Shown: positions 55,342-63,581 of the stretch, one piece after another
Layout: every line of letters begins with the position of its first letter
Numbering within the stretch: the first letter of the stretch is position 1
Assembly: GCF_029892565.1 (NCBI RefSeq)
Contig: NZ_JARXVH010000007.1
Location: 434,001 to 498,000 of the forward strand
DNA length: 64,000 bases
Source of the DNA: Streptomyces pseudovenezuelae
Lineage (GTDB): Bacteria; Actinomycetota; Actinomycetes; Streptomycetales; Streptomycetaceae
Reading direction: 5' to 3'
Notes under the pieces: generated by a model
The model's input: only the letters and a program-made list of their open reading frames with translations
What the model was told of the DNA's origin: nothing
Databases searched by the model: none
Position numbers and translations under genes: made by a program

Positions 55342-56646
55342 TCACCCCCATCCCGAGGGCCGGTAGCCCTGTGCGATCAGATCCTCCAGGCAGGCCAGCG
55401 GCGCGTGCGGGACGACCCGGCCGTCCGGGGTCTCGGCGAACACCTCGCTGGACAGCACGCGTCCGTCGACGCCGTTGACCTCACGGACGGAGGTGACCAT
55501 GCGCTGGAGCCGGCCGCCCGTCTGGAATTCGTTCCGCCGCTGAATGAAGACGACGAAGTTCACCGCGCCCGCGATCAGCATCTGGCTGGCCTCGATGGGC
55601 AGTCGCTCGTTGGCCTGCAGCGCGTAGGTGGAAATACGGTTGAAGACCTCGCTGGAGCTGTTGGCGTGGATCGTGGACAGCGAGCCGTCGTTGCCCTGCG
55701 ACATCGCGTTCAGCATGGTCACGATCTCGTCGCCGAGCACCTCACCGACGATGACGCGGGAGGGGTTCATACGCAGCGAACGGCGGACCAGTTCGGCCAT
55801 CGCGATGGCGCCCTGGCCCTCGGAGTTGGGCAGCCGCTCCTCGAACGCCACGACGTTCGGGTGGAGATCGGAAAAGGTGTCGAGGCCTAGCTCAAGGGCG
55901 CGCTCGACGGTGATGAGTCGCTCGTGCGGCGGGATTTCGTTCGCCAACGCCCTCAACAGCGTCGTCTTACCGGCGTTGGTGGCACCGGCGATCATGATGT
56001 TCTTGCGGGCGCGGACCGCGCAGGCCATGAAGTGGGCGACCTCGGGGGTGACTGTCCCGTTCCCGACGAGGTCGGAGATGAAGACCTTGCCCATGCGGGC
56101 GCGACGGATGGAGAGCGCGGGCCGCCGGGCCACGTCCATGACGGCCGACAGACGCGAACCGTCCGGCAGCCGCAGGTCGAGCTGCGGGTTCGCGGAGTCG
56201 AAGGGCCGGGAGGACAGACCCGAGTACGCGCCGAGCACCTGGATGAGCTCGATGAGCTCCTCGTCGGACTCGGCGACCGGATCGCCTTTCACTTCCTGCC
56301 CGTTGGCGTATCCCACGAACACCTGGTCGCACCCGTTGATGTCGATGTTCTCGACCTCGGGATTGTCCAACAGCGGCTGCAGGCGCCCCACACCGAAGAG
56401 CGCGGCGTGCACGGCGGCGGCGTACTGCTCCTCGGTCTCCGCGTCCAGGGGCGTACGGCCGGCGTTGATCTCCGTCCGCGCGTGTTCCTCCAGGATCTGG
56501 GCTATGACCGCGCGGGCGTACTGCCGCTCGTCCTCGTTGGACATCGGCGTGACGCCGTCGGTCTGGTCCAGGCGACGCTGTTCGGAGATACGGTCACCGG
56601 CGTCCTGCCGGAACCGCTTGACCAGTTGGTGGTCGACAGCCGTCAT
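55342..56646 (-). CDS. cpaF: CpaF/TadA pilus assembly ATPase
   Basis: 434 residues. Secretion ATPase that powers pilus extension and retraction from the cytoplasm. Walker A is GATNAGKTTLLRAL, the Asp box is RSLRMNPSRVIVGEVLGDE, and the His-box is SLSTIHANSS. The N-terminal FGVGRLQPLLDNPEVENIDING region is also typical. Normal length. ATG overlaps the TadZ stop. Confidence 0.94.
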   Translation of the reverse strand: MTAVDHQLVKRFRQDAGDRISEQRRLDQTDGVTPMSNEDERQYARAVIAQILEEHARTEINAGRTPLDAETEEQYAAAVHAALFGVGRLQPLLDNPEVENIDINGCDQVFVGYANGQEVKGDPVAESDEELIELIQVLGAYSGLSSRPFDSANPQLDLRLPDGSRLSAVMDVARRPALSIRRARMGKVFISDLVGNGTVTPEVAHFMACAVRARKNIMIAGATNAGKTTLLRALANEIPPHERLITVERALELGLDTFSDLHPNVVAFEERLPNSEGQGAIAMAELVRRSLRMNPSRVIVGEVLGDEIVTMLNAMSQGNDGSLSTIHANSSSEVFNRISTYALQANERLPIEASQMLIAGAVNFVVFIQRRNEFQTGGRLQRMVTSVREVNGVDGRVLSSEVFAETPDGRVVPHAPLACLEDLIAQGYRPSGWG

Positions 56647-57491
56647 GTCCCGGCCCCCGCATGCCCGTTGACATGACCGTGGGTGGGCGCGGACCAGGTG
56701 GCGCCGAACTGCTGGTACAGATCGGCGGTGACCTTGCGGGCCGACCGGATGAGCAGCGATTTCTCAAGCCGCCCGCGCTTGCGACCGGCCAACTGGTCGG
56801 CCCCGGCCGGGTCGTCGGCGATGGTGCCGACCACGCGCGCACCGGTCTGCGCGTGTACGAGCATGTCGTTGACCTGGTTGGCGAGCTTGCCGGCGTTGTT
56901 CGGGTCGGCGATCAGGACGACACCGATCAGCGGCGTACCGAGGCTCGCGGCACCGCGCGGACCGCCGTGCAGCTTGTTGGTGAGGGCGGCGGCCCGGTCG
57001 CGCACGCGCGCGATGGCCTCCGGCTCGGTCCGGCTGATCAACAACACCAGTGCGGCATGCGGGAACAGCTCGGCGGCAGGGGTGTCCCCACTGATGCGTC
57101 CGCAGTCGGCGATGACGTCGGCGGGCGCGTTCGGGGAGTCGGCGAGCGCGGAGAAGGCGTGCCCGAGGGTGGGCCACAGCCCGGCCAGACCGGCGGCGTG
57201 CTCCGCGATCCCGAGCCCGACGAGCACTTCGAGCCCACCGCTCAACGGCTGTACGTGGTCCCAGAGTTGATCGGGAACCAGTCCGCGCCGGGCGGTGGCG
57301 GCGATGGACAACATCCCGGTGTTGGGATTGAGCGGCCCGCCGTGCGCGGCGGCACTGCGGTACACGAGGTCCCCACCCGCCGGGTCGGTCTCGGCGAGCA
57401 GAACACGCCGCGGCCAGACCGCCGCGAGGGCGACGGCCGCGGTGGTGACGCCGGGGGAACCCTTGTCGGCGGCGAGGGCGATGAGGGCCAT
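56643..57491 (-). CDS. TadZ/CpaE-like MinD-family protein
   Basis: 282 residues. ParA/MinD fold that by family positions the Tad machine. The start DKGSPGVTTAAVALAAVW corresponds to a deviant Walker A, but the lysine before Thr is replaced (GVTT rather than GKTT), while LLAETDPAGGDL (Walker A') and VIADCGRISG (Walker B) remain. It is therefore probably a weak or non-hydrolysing relative. It lies between the CpaB-like and CpaF genes. Confidence 0.82.
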   Translation of the reverse strand: MALIALAADKGSPGVTTAAVALAAVWPRRVLLAETDPAGGDLVYRSAAAHGGPLNPNTGMLSIAATARRGLVPDQLWDHVQPLSGGLEVLVGLGIAEHAAGLAGLWPTLGHAFSALADSPNAPADVIADCGRISGDTPAAELFPHAALVLLISRTEPEAIARVRDRAAALTNKLHGGPRGAASLGTPLIGVVLIADPNNAGKLANQVNDMLVHAQTGARVVGTIADDPAGADQLAGRKRGRLEKSLLIRSARKVTADLYQQFGATWSAPTHGHVNGHAGAGT

Positions 57492-57508
57492 GGTCTGGGG
57501 ATCGCCTT

Positions 57509-58231
57509 CTAGTTGCCGGGGACGAGCACGAGGGCCACTTCGCCGTTGGAGGCGGCCTGGGCCAGGACGGCGGCCTTGTCGCTGTCGACGGTCAGGGTGA
57601 CGGCCAGGTTGGTGCTGCTGACGAGGTCGTCGCTCTTCCCCTGGGGCACGTAGGTCACCCGGGCCTGGTCGACGATCAGGCTGTTGCTGCTCGCCGAGGA
57701 GGAACTGGAGCTGCCGGAGTCGGACGACCCGCTGTCGCTGCCGACCCGGTACGCCGCCACAACAGAGCCGACCTTCAGGCCGGAAGCGGGGTACTGGCCC
57801 TCCTTGAGGGAGAGGCCGACGGTGGCCTTGCCCGCCGCGACGCCTGTCTGGCTGCCGAACATCTCGCCGACGGCCACGACGCCGCCCGGAATGGTGTTGA
57901 TGGCCTTCAGCTTCTTCAGGTCACCCAGCTGGGACCACTCGATGTAGTGGATGCCACTGTCCTGGGCGACCATCACCGAGGTCACGTTGGTGCTGCTGAC
58001 CGACTGCCCGGCCGGGATCTCCTTGGTCACCTTGACGACCTCGATCCGGTCGCCGGCCTGCAGCACAAGCATCGTCGCGCCCAGCGCGCCGACCAGGATC
58101 AGCAGCACCGCCAACGCGGCCAGCGCGGGTTTGCGCTCGCGAGGAGGAGTGGGAAGCCGGTCACCGACCCCCGCCTGAGCCGGAACCGCGGAACGCCCCG
58201 CGCCCGCCCCCGTACGCTCTTGGATCTTCAC
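57509..58231 (-). CDS. CpaB/RcpC-like protein with SAF domain
   Basis: 240 residues. One helix near residues 35-58 (LAALAVLLILVGALGATMLVL) and then an extracytoplasmic SAF domain (VTKEIPAGQSVSSTNVTSVMV) with a Ser-rich insert (SDSGSSSSSSASS). CpaB proteins handle the outer part of the Flp system, perhaps by glycan binding. GTG start at 58231, first gene of the main pilus operon. Confidence 0.84.
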   Translation of the reverse strand: MKIQERTGAGAGRSAVPAQAGVGDRLPTPPRERKPALAALAVLLILVGALGATMLVLQAGDRIEVVKVTKEIPAGQSVSSTNVTSVMVAQDSGIHYIEWSQLGDLKKLKAINTIPGGVVAVGEMFGSQTGVAAGKATVGLSLKEGQYPASGLKVGSVVAAYRVGSDSGSSDSGSSSSSSASSNSLIVDQARVTYVPQGKSDDLVSSTNLAVTLTVDSDKAAVLAQAASNGEVALVLVPGN

Positions 58232-58703
58232 GCAACCGCTCCCCGTACGCCCCAGATGGTTTCTGCCACCACGATGGTGTCTGCCACGTCTGTCAAACTC
58301 TCGTCAAAACCGGACACTTCACCAGATCCCCTTGCGACCTGGGCGAATGCCATCGCCGGGGGTGAGTGTCAAGCCATCGCACCGTATCAGCCACACATAA
58401 GCCCCTCAAGGCGCGTCCCAGCCCTCGCTCCGCCCCGGGCCCACCGTTATCCATCCGCAACGCGAGGTGCACATTTCCCCGTTACGCCCGCCCCCCGAAG
58501 CGCCCACCGTCTGTGCGGTCGCGAATCCGCACCCGCCCCGACATCCTGCCCGTAGCGGGACGTTCGTCACTGAGTGGCCATGAGGCCTGCACGAATCACT
58601 CACGAGACTGAGGCAACGCGGCGCGATGACCTTGGCTCGCGGACGCGACTCCCCCGCGAACGGAACGTCACCGACAGCCGACGGAGCGCGCCGAGAACAA
58701 GCC
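58232..58703. other. Intergenic region with the main Tad operon promoter
   Basis: 472 bases between the pilus operon start and the end of a lipoprotein gene on the same strand. Near the operon are two direct 15-bp repeats with 18-bp spacing (58255-58287). On the minus strand are two TTGAC(A/G) motifs in direct repeat (about 58289-58312). A further TTGACA lies near 58370. No open frame here has coding character. Confidence 0.5.
58255..58287. repeat. Two direct 15-bp repeats upstream of the pilus operon
   Basis: GATGGTTTCTGCCAC (58255-58269) and GATGGTGTCTGCCAC (58273-58287), one mismatch, period 18 bases. They lie 24-56 bases before the CpaB-like start codon and could be an operator. Confidence 0.6.
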
Positions 58704-59207
58704 CTAACCCCGCACGCACGCAACGTCCGCCTTCTTCCAACTCACCTGCGTCACCTGCCAGTCACCGGCGGAGTCCTTCTGCGCCTGCACAGCGAACAGG
58801 ATGAAGTCCTTGTCGCTCGGCCGGGTACGCAGCACCTTCCGCGTCTTGATCCCCTTGCTGTACGCCGTGGTCTGGTCCTCGCAGTAACGGACCGCCGCCG
58901 CCCTCCCGTTCACGACGGCCGAATACGCGACGTCCCGCAGGATCGCGTCCTTGACGGCGTCCCCCGTCGCCTTCCTCTCGACGGCCACCGTGATGTCCGA
59001 CGGAAGGTCGAAACTCGGCGCGCTCCCCTCAGCGGCGGAGGAGGAGGCGGCGGACGGCGAAGCGGAACCCGACGCGCCATGCTTGGCCGCCTCCAGGCCC
59101 GTACCGTCGGCCGCGTTGTTGCTCAAGTCGCTTCCGCAACCGGTCGCGGAGAGGGCAAGGGCGACAAGGAGGCAGGCCGCGGCCGTCCCCCGTCGCGTGG
59201 TTGGCAT
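58704..59207 (-). CDS. Lipoprotein of the three-member family
   Basis: 167 residues. Lipobox ALSATGCGS (Cys near residue 24), Ser/Ala linker, then a small domain with TGDAVKDAILRDVAYS and VRYCEDQTTAYSKGIKTRKVL, ending VACVRG. The two cysteines match those of the lipoprotein at 41.1 kb, while TGD..KDA.L.D.A.S matches the one at 63.6 kb. ATG 59207 chosen, with GAGGA about 12 bases before it. It is the last gene of the leftward set from 63.2 kb, after a 66-base gap. Confidence 0.78.
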   Translation of the reverse strand: MPTTRRGTAAACLLVALALSATGCGSDLSNNAADGTGLEAAKHGASGSASPSAASSSAAEGSAPSFDLPSDITVAVERKATGDAVKDAILRDVAYSAVVNGRAAAVRYCEDQTTAYSKGIKTRKVLRTRPSDKDFILFAVQAQKDSAGDWQVTQVSWKKADVACVRG

Positions 59208-59273
59208 CAACGCGGTGTGTCCTCGGAGATAGACGAACGACGCGCCGAGCGATGATCCCCCCACGACCTCGGC

Positions 59274-59864
59274 TCAGGTCACCTCGACCGTCAACGCAAG
59301 CCGGTCCGTCAGCTCGCACAACGCGTCCGTGTACGCCAACGCCCGCCACGAAGTCACCAGCACGAGGCCCCAGTTCGCGTCCGGGACGATTCCGTACGCG
59401 CAGGTCTCAAGGACCGTGCCCGTGCCGCCGCGGTCGGGGTCCTGGACGTGGGCGTGGCGGACGCGGATCGCGGGGCCGGTGGGGAGGGGGCGGAGTTCGG
59501 AGGCGGGTGGGCGGTAGGAAAGGGGCGAGGGGGTGGTGAGGTAGCGGTGGAGGAGGTCGACCGTCATCGTCGGGTGCGTGTCGTCGGCGGTCAGCGCGGA
59601 GAGCTCGATGCGGGCCAGTTCGCCGAGGCGGGGCTCGGGGACGTAGGAGAGGGCCGTGATCGGGGCTCGGGTGCGGGTGTCGGCGGCGGCCTCGTGGAGT
59701 TCCGCGGCGAGGGCGTCGAGCAGCTTCGGCTCGTCGTCGGGGCCGGCGAGCCGCCGGGCGGCCTCCGCGGCCCAGGCGCCCAGCTCGACGGACGTACGCA
59801 CGGGCAGCGCGACGGAGTCCTCCGGCGCCCGCAGACGAACGGTGGCGGCGGCGAACTCGGGCAT
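59274..59864 (-). CDS. Member of the unnamed three-member family (module 2)
   Basis: 196 residues, soluble. The C-terminal half follows its neighbour: LPTGPAIRVRH ... GIVPDANWGLVLVTSWRAL ... ALCELTDRLALTVEV, against LPAGPAVRHRY ... AVPHSDQRLLLSFSTPT ... ALVTLFDSVARTLQW. The N-terminal half is more divergent. ATG 59864 overlaps the upstream stop (ATGA); ATG 59876 is in frame. Tandem duplication with the next gene is likely. Confidence 0.72.
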   Translation of the reverse strand: MPEFAAATVRLRAPEDSVALPVRTSVELGAWAAEAARRLAGPDDEPKLLDALAAELHEAAADTRTRAPITALSYVPEPRLGELARIELSALTADDTHPTMTVDLLHRYLTTPSPLSYRPPASELRPLPTGPAIRVRHAHVQDPDRGGTGTVLETCAYGIVPDANWGLVLVTSWRALAYTDALCELTDRLALTVEVT

Positions 59865-60553
59865 CAGGCCATCCATTGCAAGGTGCGGGCGACGGAGTCG
59901 AACAGCGTCACCAGGGCCTCCACGAGCGGCTCCATCGGCGGCGCGGTGGGCGTGGAGAAGGACAACAGCAGCCGCTGGTCACTGTGCGGGACGGCGAGGT
60001 GGACGTCCAGGTGAGCGACGGCGAGCTTGTTGCCGTCGGGGTCGTCGGGCGCGGGCCGCCGGAGGTAGCGGTGGCGTACGGCCGGGCCCGCGGGGAGGTC
60101 CACGAGGGTGACGTCGTCGTTCTCGGCAGCGCGGACGGCGAGGGAGCGGGCGATGTCGGCGAGGTCACCGGGGTCGGTGCCAGGTGCGGGCCGCAGGACG
60201 GTCACGACCAGGCCGGCGGACACGGGGACCTGGCCGAGGACCAGTTGGGCGAAGTACATCTCCACGCCGCCGTTGGCATACGCGGCCTCGGCCTGCGCCC
60301 GCATCCGCTCCGCGAGCGCCGCTTCGAGCTGCGGGGTGGCCTGCGTACGCCGCAGCCCCCGTTTGACCAGCTTGTCGACGCGGTGCGTCCAGCGCTCGGG
60401 GTTGTCGAGCACGATCCGCTCCCAGCCGTCGGGCACGGCGAGGCGGTAGTCGGAGGGGGGCGGGACGTGGGTAGGGGTCGTGGTGGGGGTGGCGGCGTCT
60501 CGGGCCCGCGGATCGCGGATCGTACGTCCGCCGGGCGCCCGTCCGTCGGTCAT
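59864..60553 (-). CDS. Member of the unnamed three-member family (module 2)
   Basis: 229 residues. A polar, Thr/Pro-rich leader of about 30 residues is followed by YRLAVPDGWERIVLDNPERW, a helical AERMRAQAEAAYANGG, VPVSAGLVVTVL, VTLVDLPAGPAVRHRYLRR, LLLSFSTPT and VTLFDSVARTLQW. No known family, signal peptide or membrane helix. Start and stop both overlap neighbours by four bases. It is the closest relative of the protein at 50535-51182. Confidence 0.75.
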   Translation of the reverse strand: MTDGRAPGGRTIRDPRARDAATPTTTPTHVPPPSDYRLAVPDGWERIVLDNPERWTHRVDKLVKRGLRRTQATPQLEAALAERMRAQAEAAYANGGVEMYFAQLVLGQVPVSAGLVVTVLRPAPGTDPGDLADIARSLAVRAAENDDVTLVDLPAGPAVRHRYLRRPAPDDPDGNKLAVAHLDVHLAVPHSDQRLLLSFSTPTAPPMEPLVEALVTLFDSVARTLQWMA

Positions 60554-61365
60554 ACGGCCGCCCCGCCCGCATCGCGCGCCCGGCCGTCCTGATTGCCCCG
60601 ATTGCCCCGCATCCCACTCGCCCGGCTCATGGCGGCGGCGGTCAGCGGTGCGAGGACGAGGACGGCGGCGGCACCCAGGCAGAGATAGTCGATGAGGCCG
60701 TCGTCGAGGTCCGACTTGCGCCCGAGGAACGGCCGGTAGTGGCCCGCCGGATCGACCACCGCCTGTGCCCTCGTACCGACCATGGTCTCGTCAGTGCACC
60801 ACTTGTCGTTCTCGAACACCTGATGGATCGATCCGTCAGGGAGCTTGACCCGGCAGTAGAGGGTGGTCACGCCGTGCGACCCACGGTCGACGGGCTTCGC
60901 GTACGTGACCGCGGTCTCCTGCCCGCGTACCTGGAGATACCACTTGTCGGCCTGCTGGGACCCCGGCCAGATCAGTACGACATAGGCGGCGACCACCAGA
61001 ACCCGCACGACGAGACCACCGCGCGCCGAAGGGGCCCTGACCGCCCCCCGGATCACGGCCAGGCCCAGGACCACGCCTACGAACACGGCGTACTTGTCGA
61101 TCAGATACGTGGAGGCCAGGCAGACGACCACGCCCACGACTGCGATCAGCGGCAGCCGGATCCAGGGCCACACACGGGAGTTGTCGTCCGGGGGACGTGC
61201 GTCGGCGTGGTCCAGAATGAGCCGCACGCGCCGCGTGTCGCCGTCCTGCTCGGAGATCCGCCGCAATTCCGGCAGCCCCAACCCGGCTTCCTCGAACGCG
61301 CGTTGCTTGCCCGGTTCGAGCCGGGCGAACAGTTCGTCGGCTGTCGGGCCGTCTTCACGTGCCAC
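60550..61365 (-). CDS. Membrane protein of unknown function (module 2)
   Basis: 271 residues. A cytoplasmic acidic N-terminus (ADELFARLEPGKQRAFEEAG) precedes helices near residues 77-95, 98-112 and 122-140, an extracytoplasmic-type domain of about 90 residues with two cysteines (TLYCRVKLPDG, NDKWCTDE), and a final helix near 235-255. GTG 61365 is chosen; the frame continues upstream to 61482 across the end of the preceding gene. Membrane partner of the module by position. Family unknown. Confidence 0.65.
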   Translation of the reverse strand: MAREDGPTADELFARLEPGKQRAFEEAGLGLPELRRISEQDGDTRRVRLILDHADARPPDDNSRVWPWIRLPLIAVVGVVVCLASTYLIDKYAVFVGVVLGLAVIRGAVRAPSARGGLVVRVLVVAAYVVLIWPGSQQADKWYLQVRGQETAVTYAKPVDRGSHGVTTLYCRVKLPDGSIHQVFENDKWCTDETMVGTRAQAVVDPAGHYRPFLGRKSDLDDGLIDYLCLGAAAVLVLAPLTAAAMSRASGMRGNRGNQDGRARDAGGAAV

Positions 61366-61424
61366 GATCTCTGTACTCTCCTCGCCCTCACGGGCCTCGC
61401 GGTGGTCCGGCCTCGTCCGGTGTC

Positions 61425-62837
61425 TCAGCCTCCGGCGACCTTCAAGTGCCCGTTGTAGAAGGGGATTCCGTTCGCCCCCCAACCGGCCGTGTGCTTGAGC
61501 CCGTCGAAGGCGTTGGCCTCCAACCAGCTCGGTTCCCAGTCGTGCATGGGGGACACGTTCAGGATGCCCGCGGCCGTCGGCAGGATCTGGCTCGCCTGGT
61601 AGAGGGCGTTCCGCGACTGAGCCACGGTCTTGAAGGCGGAGTCGGCGAGGCCGCTCAGCCTGGGCAGCTTGCCCTCGGCGAGGATTCCGTCATCCTGGGC
61701 CGTCTTCGTGACGGCTTCTCGGACGTCGTTGTAGTACGCCTTGAAGTCGAGGGAGTCCTTGACGATCGACCGCATCTTCGGCAGCACGCCGTTCGGGCCC
61801 TTCGCCAGCGCCTCGCCGATCTTGCCCGCCTTGACCCCCGTGAGCGCCTCGGCACTCTCACCGGCCAGTTTCGCGTCCACGCCCAGATCTCTCAGGGCGA
61901 GAAACTGCCGCAGCGCGGCCGATCCTCGCGCGGCGGTGGCCGCCTCTTTCGCGGCCGTCCCCAGAATCCGTCCGGCGCCGAACGACAGCACGCCGACCAC
62001 GTCGATGGCGACGTCCAGCCAGGTGCCCTTGCCGTCCAGGGCGGAGACGGTGTCGCAGACGAGGGCGACGACGGAGGCGATCAGGGCCAGCGCGGCGAGC
62101 ACCTCACCGAGGACGGGAACCCAGCTCAGCACCAGGGCCAGGAGGCACAACACCCCGGCGATGGCTCCCGCCCAGTGCCCGACCTCCGCGACCCAGTCCT
62201 TCCAGTTGTCCCACCAGTGATGCTTGGGATCCTTCAGTCCGTCGTGGTCGACGGCGTCCCGGATGGCCTTCGCGGCGTACCCCGCCTGGGTGTCCCGATA
62301 GTCGAGCGCATGCCGCAGATCCCGCTTCGCGGCGTCCAACTCCCCGTCCGCGGCGTCCTTCTGCCGCTTCAGCTTCTGCTTGTCGGGGTGTTGGTCAGAG
62401 CCAGGATGCTGGTCGATCTGCTGCCGATACCGACTGCCGTCGGCATCGGCGTCCCCGGCCTTCTTGAGCGCCGAACGCACCAGGTTCTGGGCGTGGTTGA
62501 GGGCGGTGGCCCAGTTCTCCCGTGCCTGGTCGGAGACGGGTTCGTACGCCACCGAGGAACCGAGCGCGGCACCGGCAGCCGCGTACCGCTGATGCGACGC
62601 GGTGAGCAGCCCGACGGTGTCCTCGGTCTTCCTCTGGAACTCCCGCCCGGCATCGGAGTCCCACCCGTTCCCGTCGACGAGATTCCGCAGCTTGCCGGCC
62701 TGCTCCTCGATCAGCTTGGCGGTATCGGCGATCCGCTTGCCGAGCCGGGCCACCTCGTACGGGTCCCCCGGCGCGAACTCCCTGTCGTCGTACCGGGCCG
62801 TCTGCCAGTCCACCCCGGAGAAGTCGCGATCACTCAC
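61425..62837 (-). CDS. T7SS-type protein with the same front half as the RHS toxin
   Basis: 470 residues. The first 110 residues are a WXG100-like domain (PGDPYEVARLGKRIADTA ... GWDSDAGREFQRKTEDTV). A charged coiled coil runs to about 195, then WWDNWKDWVAEVGHW and two long hydrophobic stretches (about 215-265). The rest (265-470) is helical and Ala-rich, ending in an aromatic segment (HDWEPSWLEANAFDGLKHT). The RHS toxin shows the same order: PGDPDRVRSLAKEL, GKSAEVF, coiled coil, WWEDVGDWFEDNW, helices. There are no RHS repeats or recognised toxin here. GTG overlaps the WXG-like gene stop (GTGA). Confidence 0.75.
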   Translation of the reverse strand: MSDRDFSGVDWQTARYDDREFAPGDPYEVARLGKRIADTAKLIEEQAGKLRNLVDGNGWDSDAGREFQRKTEDTVGLLTASHQRYAAAGAALGSSVAYEPVSDQARENWATALNHAQNLVRSALKKAGDADADGSRYRQQIDQHPGSDQHPDKQKLKRQKDAADGELDAAKRDLRHALDYRDTQAGYAAKAIRDAVDHDGLKDPKHHWWDNWKDWVAEVGHWAGAIAGVLCLLALVLSWVPVLGEVLAALALIASVVALVCDTVSALDGKGTWLDVAIDVVGVLSFGAGRILGTAAKEAATAARGSAALRQFLALRDLGVDAKLAGESAEALTGVKAGKIGEALAKGPNGVLPKMRSIVKDSLDFKAYYNDVREAVTKTAQDDGILAEGKLPRLSGLADSAFKTVAQSRNALYQASQILPTAAGILNVSPMHDWEPSWLEANAFDGLKHTAGWGANGIPFYNGHLKVAGG

Positions 62838-63166
62838 TTGTCCCCCGCGCCCCCGGACCGCGCCCTCGTCCCTCCGGACTGCGCGTTCAACAAGGCACCG
62901 GCGAGATGCTGATCAAGCCCGTCGTACGCCTTCGCCGCCGCACCGGCGGTCCTCCCGAGAAACTCCAACCCGTCACACAGCTGCTTCCGCTTCTTCTTCC
63001 AGTCATCCGCGAAGTCGTCGAGCGCGGACGCGACATCGCCGGACCCCATCTCGGCGTCGTAGGAATCGACGAGGTCCCGCGCATGCTCGAAGTTCGCCTT
63101 CAACTTCCCCACCGACCGGCTGATCTCCTTCAGCTCGGCCGTGGACACCTTGACGTGATCCGCCAC
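62834..63166 (-). CDS. WXG100-like small helical protein (module 2)
   Basis: 110 residues. Helix-turn-helix hairpin: VSTAELKEISRSVGKLKANF, SYDAEMGSGDVASALDDFADDW, then LCDGLEFLGRTAGAAAKAYDGLD and a short basic tail. It is paralogous to the 106-aa protein at 51.2 kb. The turn has DDWKKKR, so the Trp is kept but not WxG. GTG 63166 opens the leftward module-2 operon, in which the first five genes overlap; co-export with the 470-aa protein is inferred. Confidence 0.78.
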   Translation of the reverse strand: MADHVKVSTAELKEISRSVGKLKANFEHARDLVDSYDAEMGSGDVASALDDFADDWKKKRKQLCDGLEFLGRTAGAAAKAYDGLDQHLAGALLNAQSGGTRARSGGAGDK

Positions 63167-63581
63167 CGTTCTGCCTACCCCCGTGCATCGCTCCCGCCCC
63201 CTGAGCTGAGGGACGGCCAGGGTCACTGTGCTTCCGGGGGGTCGTTGCAGCAACCAATGGACTGCAAAGGGAGTGTCTAGAACGGGTTGCTGGGGGTGCG
63301 GTCGCAAAGACAGAGGTGAGGTTGGGGATAGCGGGGGTGAGCCGCGGCGATCGCGATACGGAATCTCCCGGCAAGGCAGGTCCCGGCCGGTACCGGTCGC
63401 CACTCGATCGTGTCTGGCACCAACAACCGTTTGAGCACGATCGGGGTACACGACACCACCACAAGAGACCACTATGTCCACAATTGCCCAGCTTCGCTCG
63501 GGAGTTCGCGGGGGCGAAGCGCAGAACCCCACCGATACCGTTTGCTCTCTTGCTGATCATCAGTCTCACGGGGAGTCCACT
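63167..63581. other. Intergenic region, divergent
   Basis: 415 bases between module 2 and the lipoprotein at 63.6 kb. It contains an 8-bp perfect inverted repeat CGATCGTG (63405-63412)/CACGATCG (63436-63443), a CCGGTACCGG palindrome at about 63387-63396, and a 7-bp hairpin GCTTCGC/GCGAAGC (63491-63520). No coding frame is supported. Confidence 0.5.
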
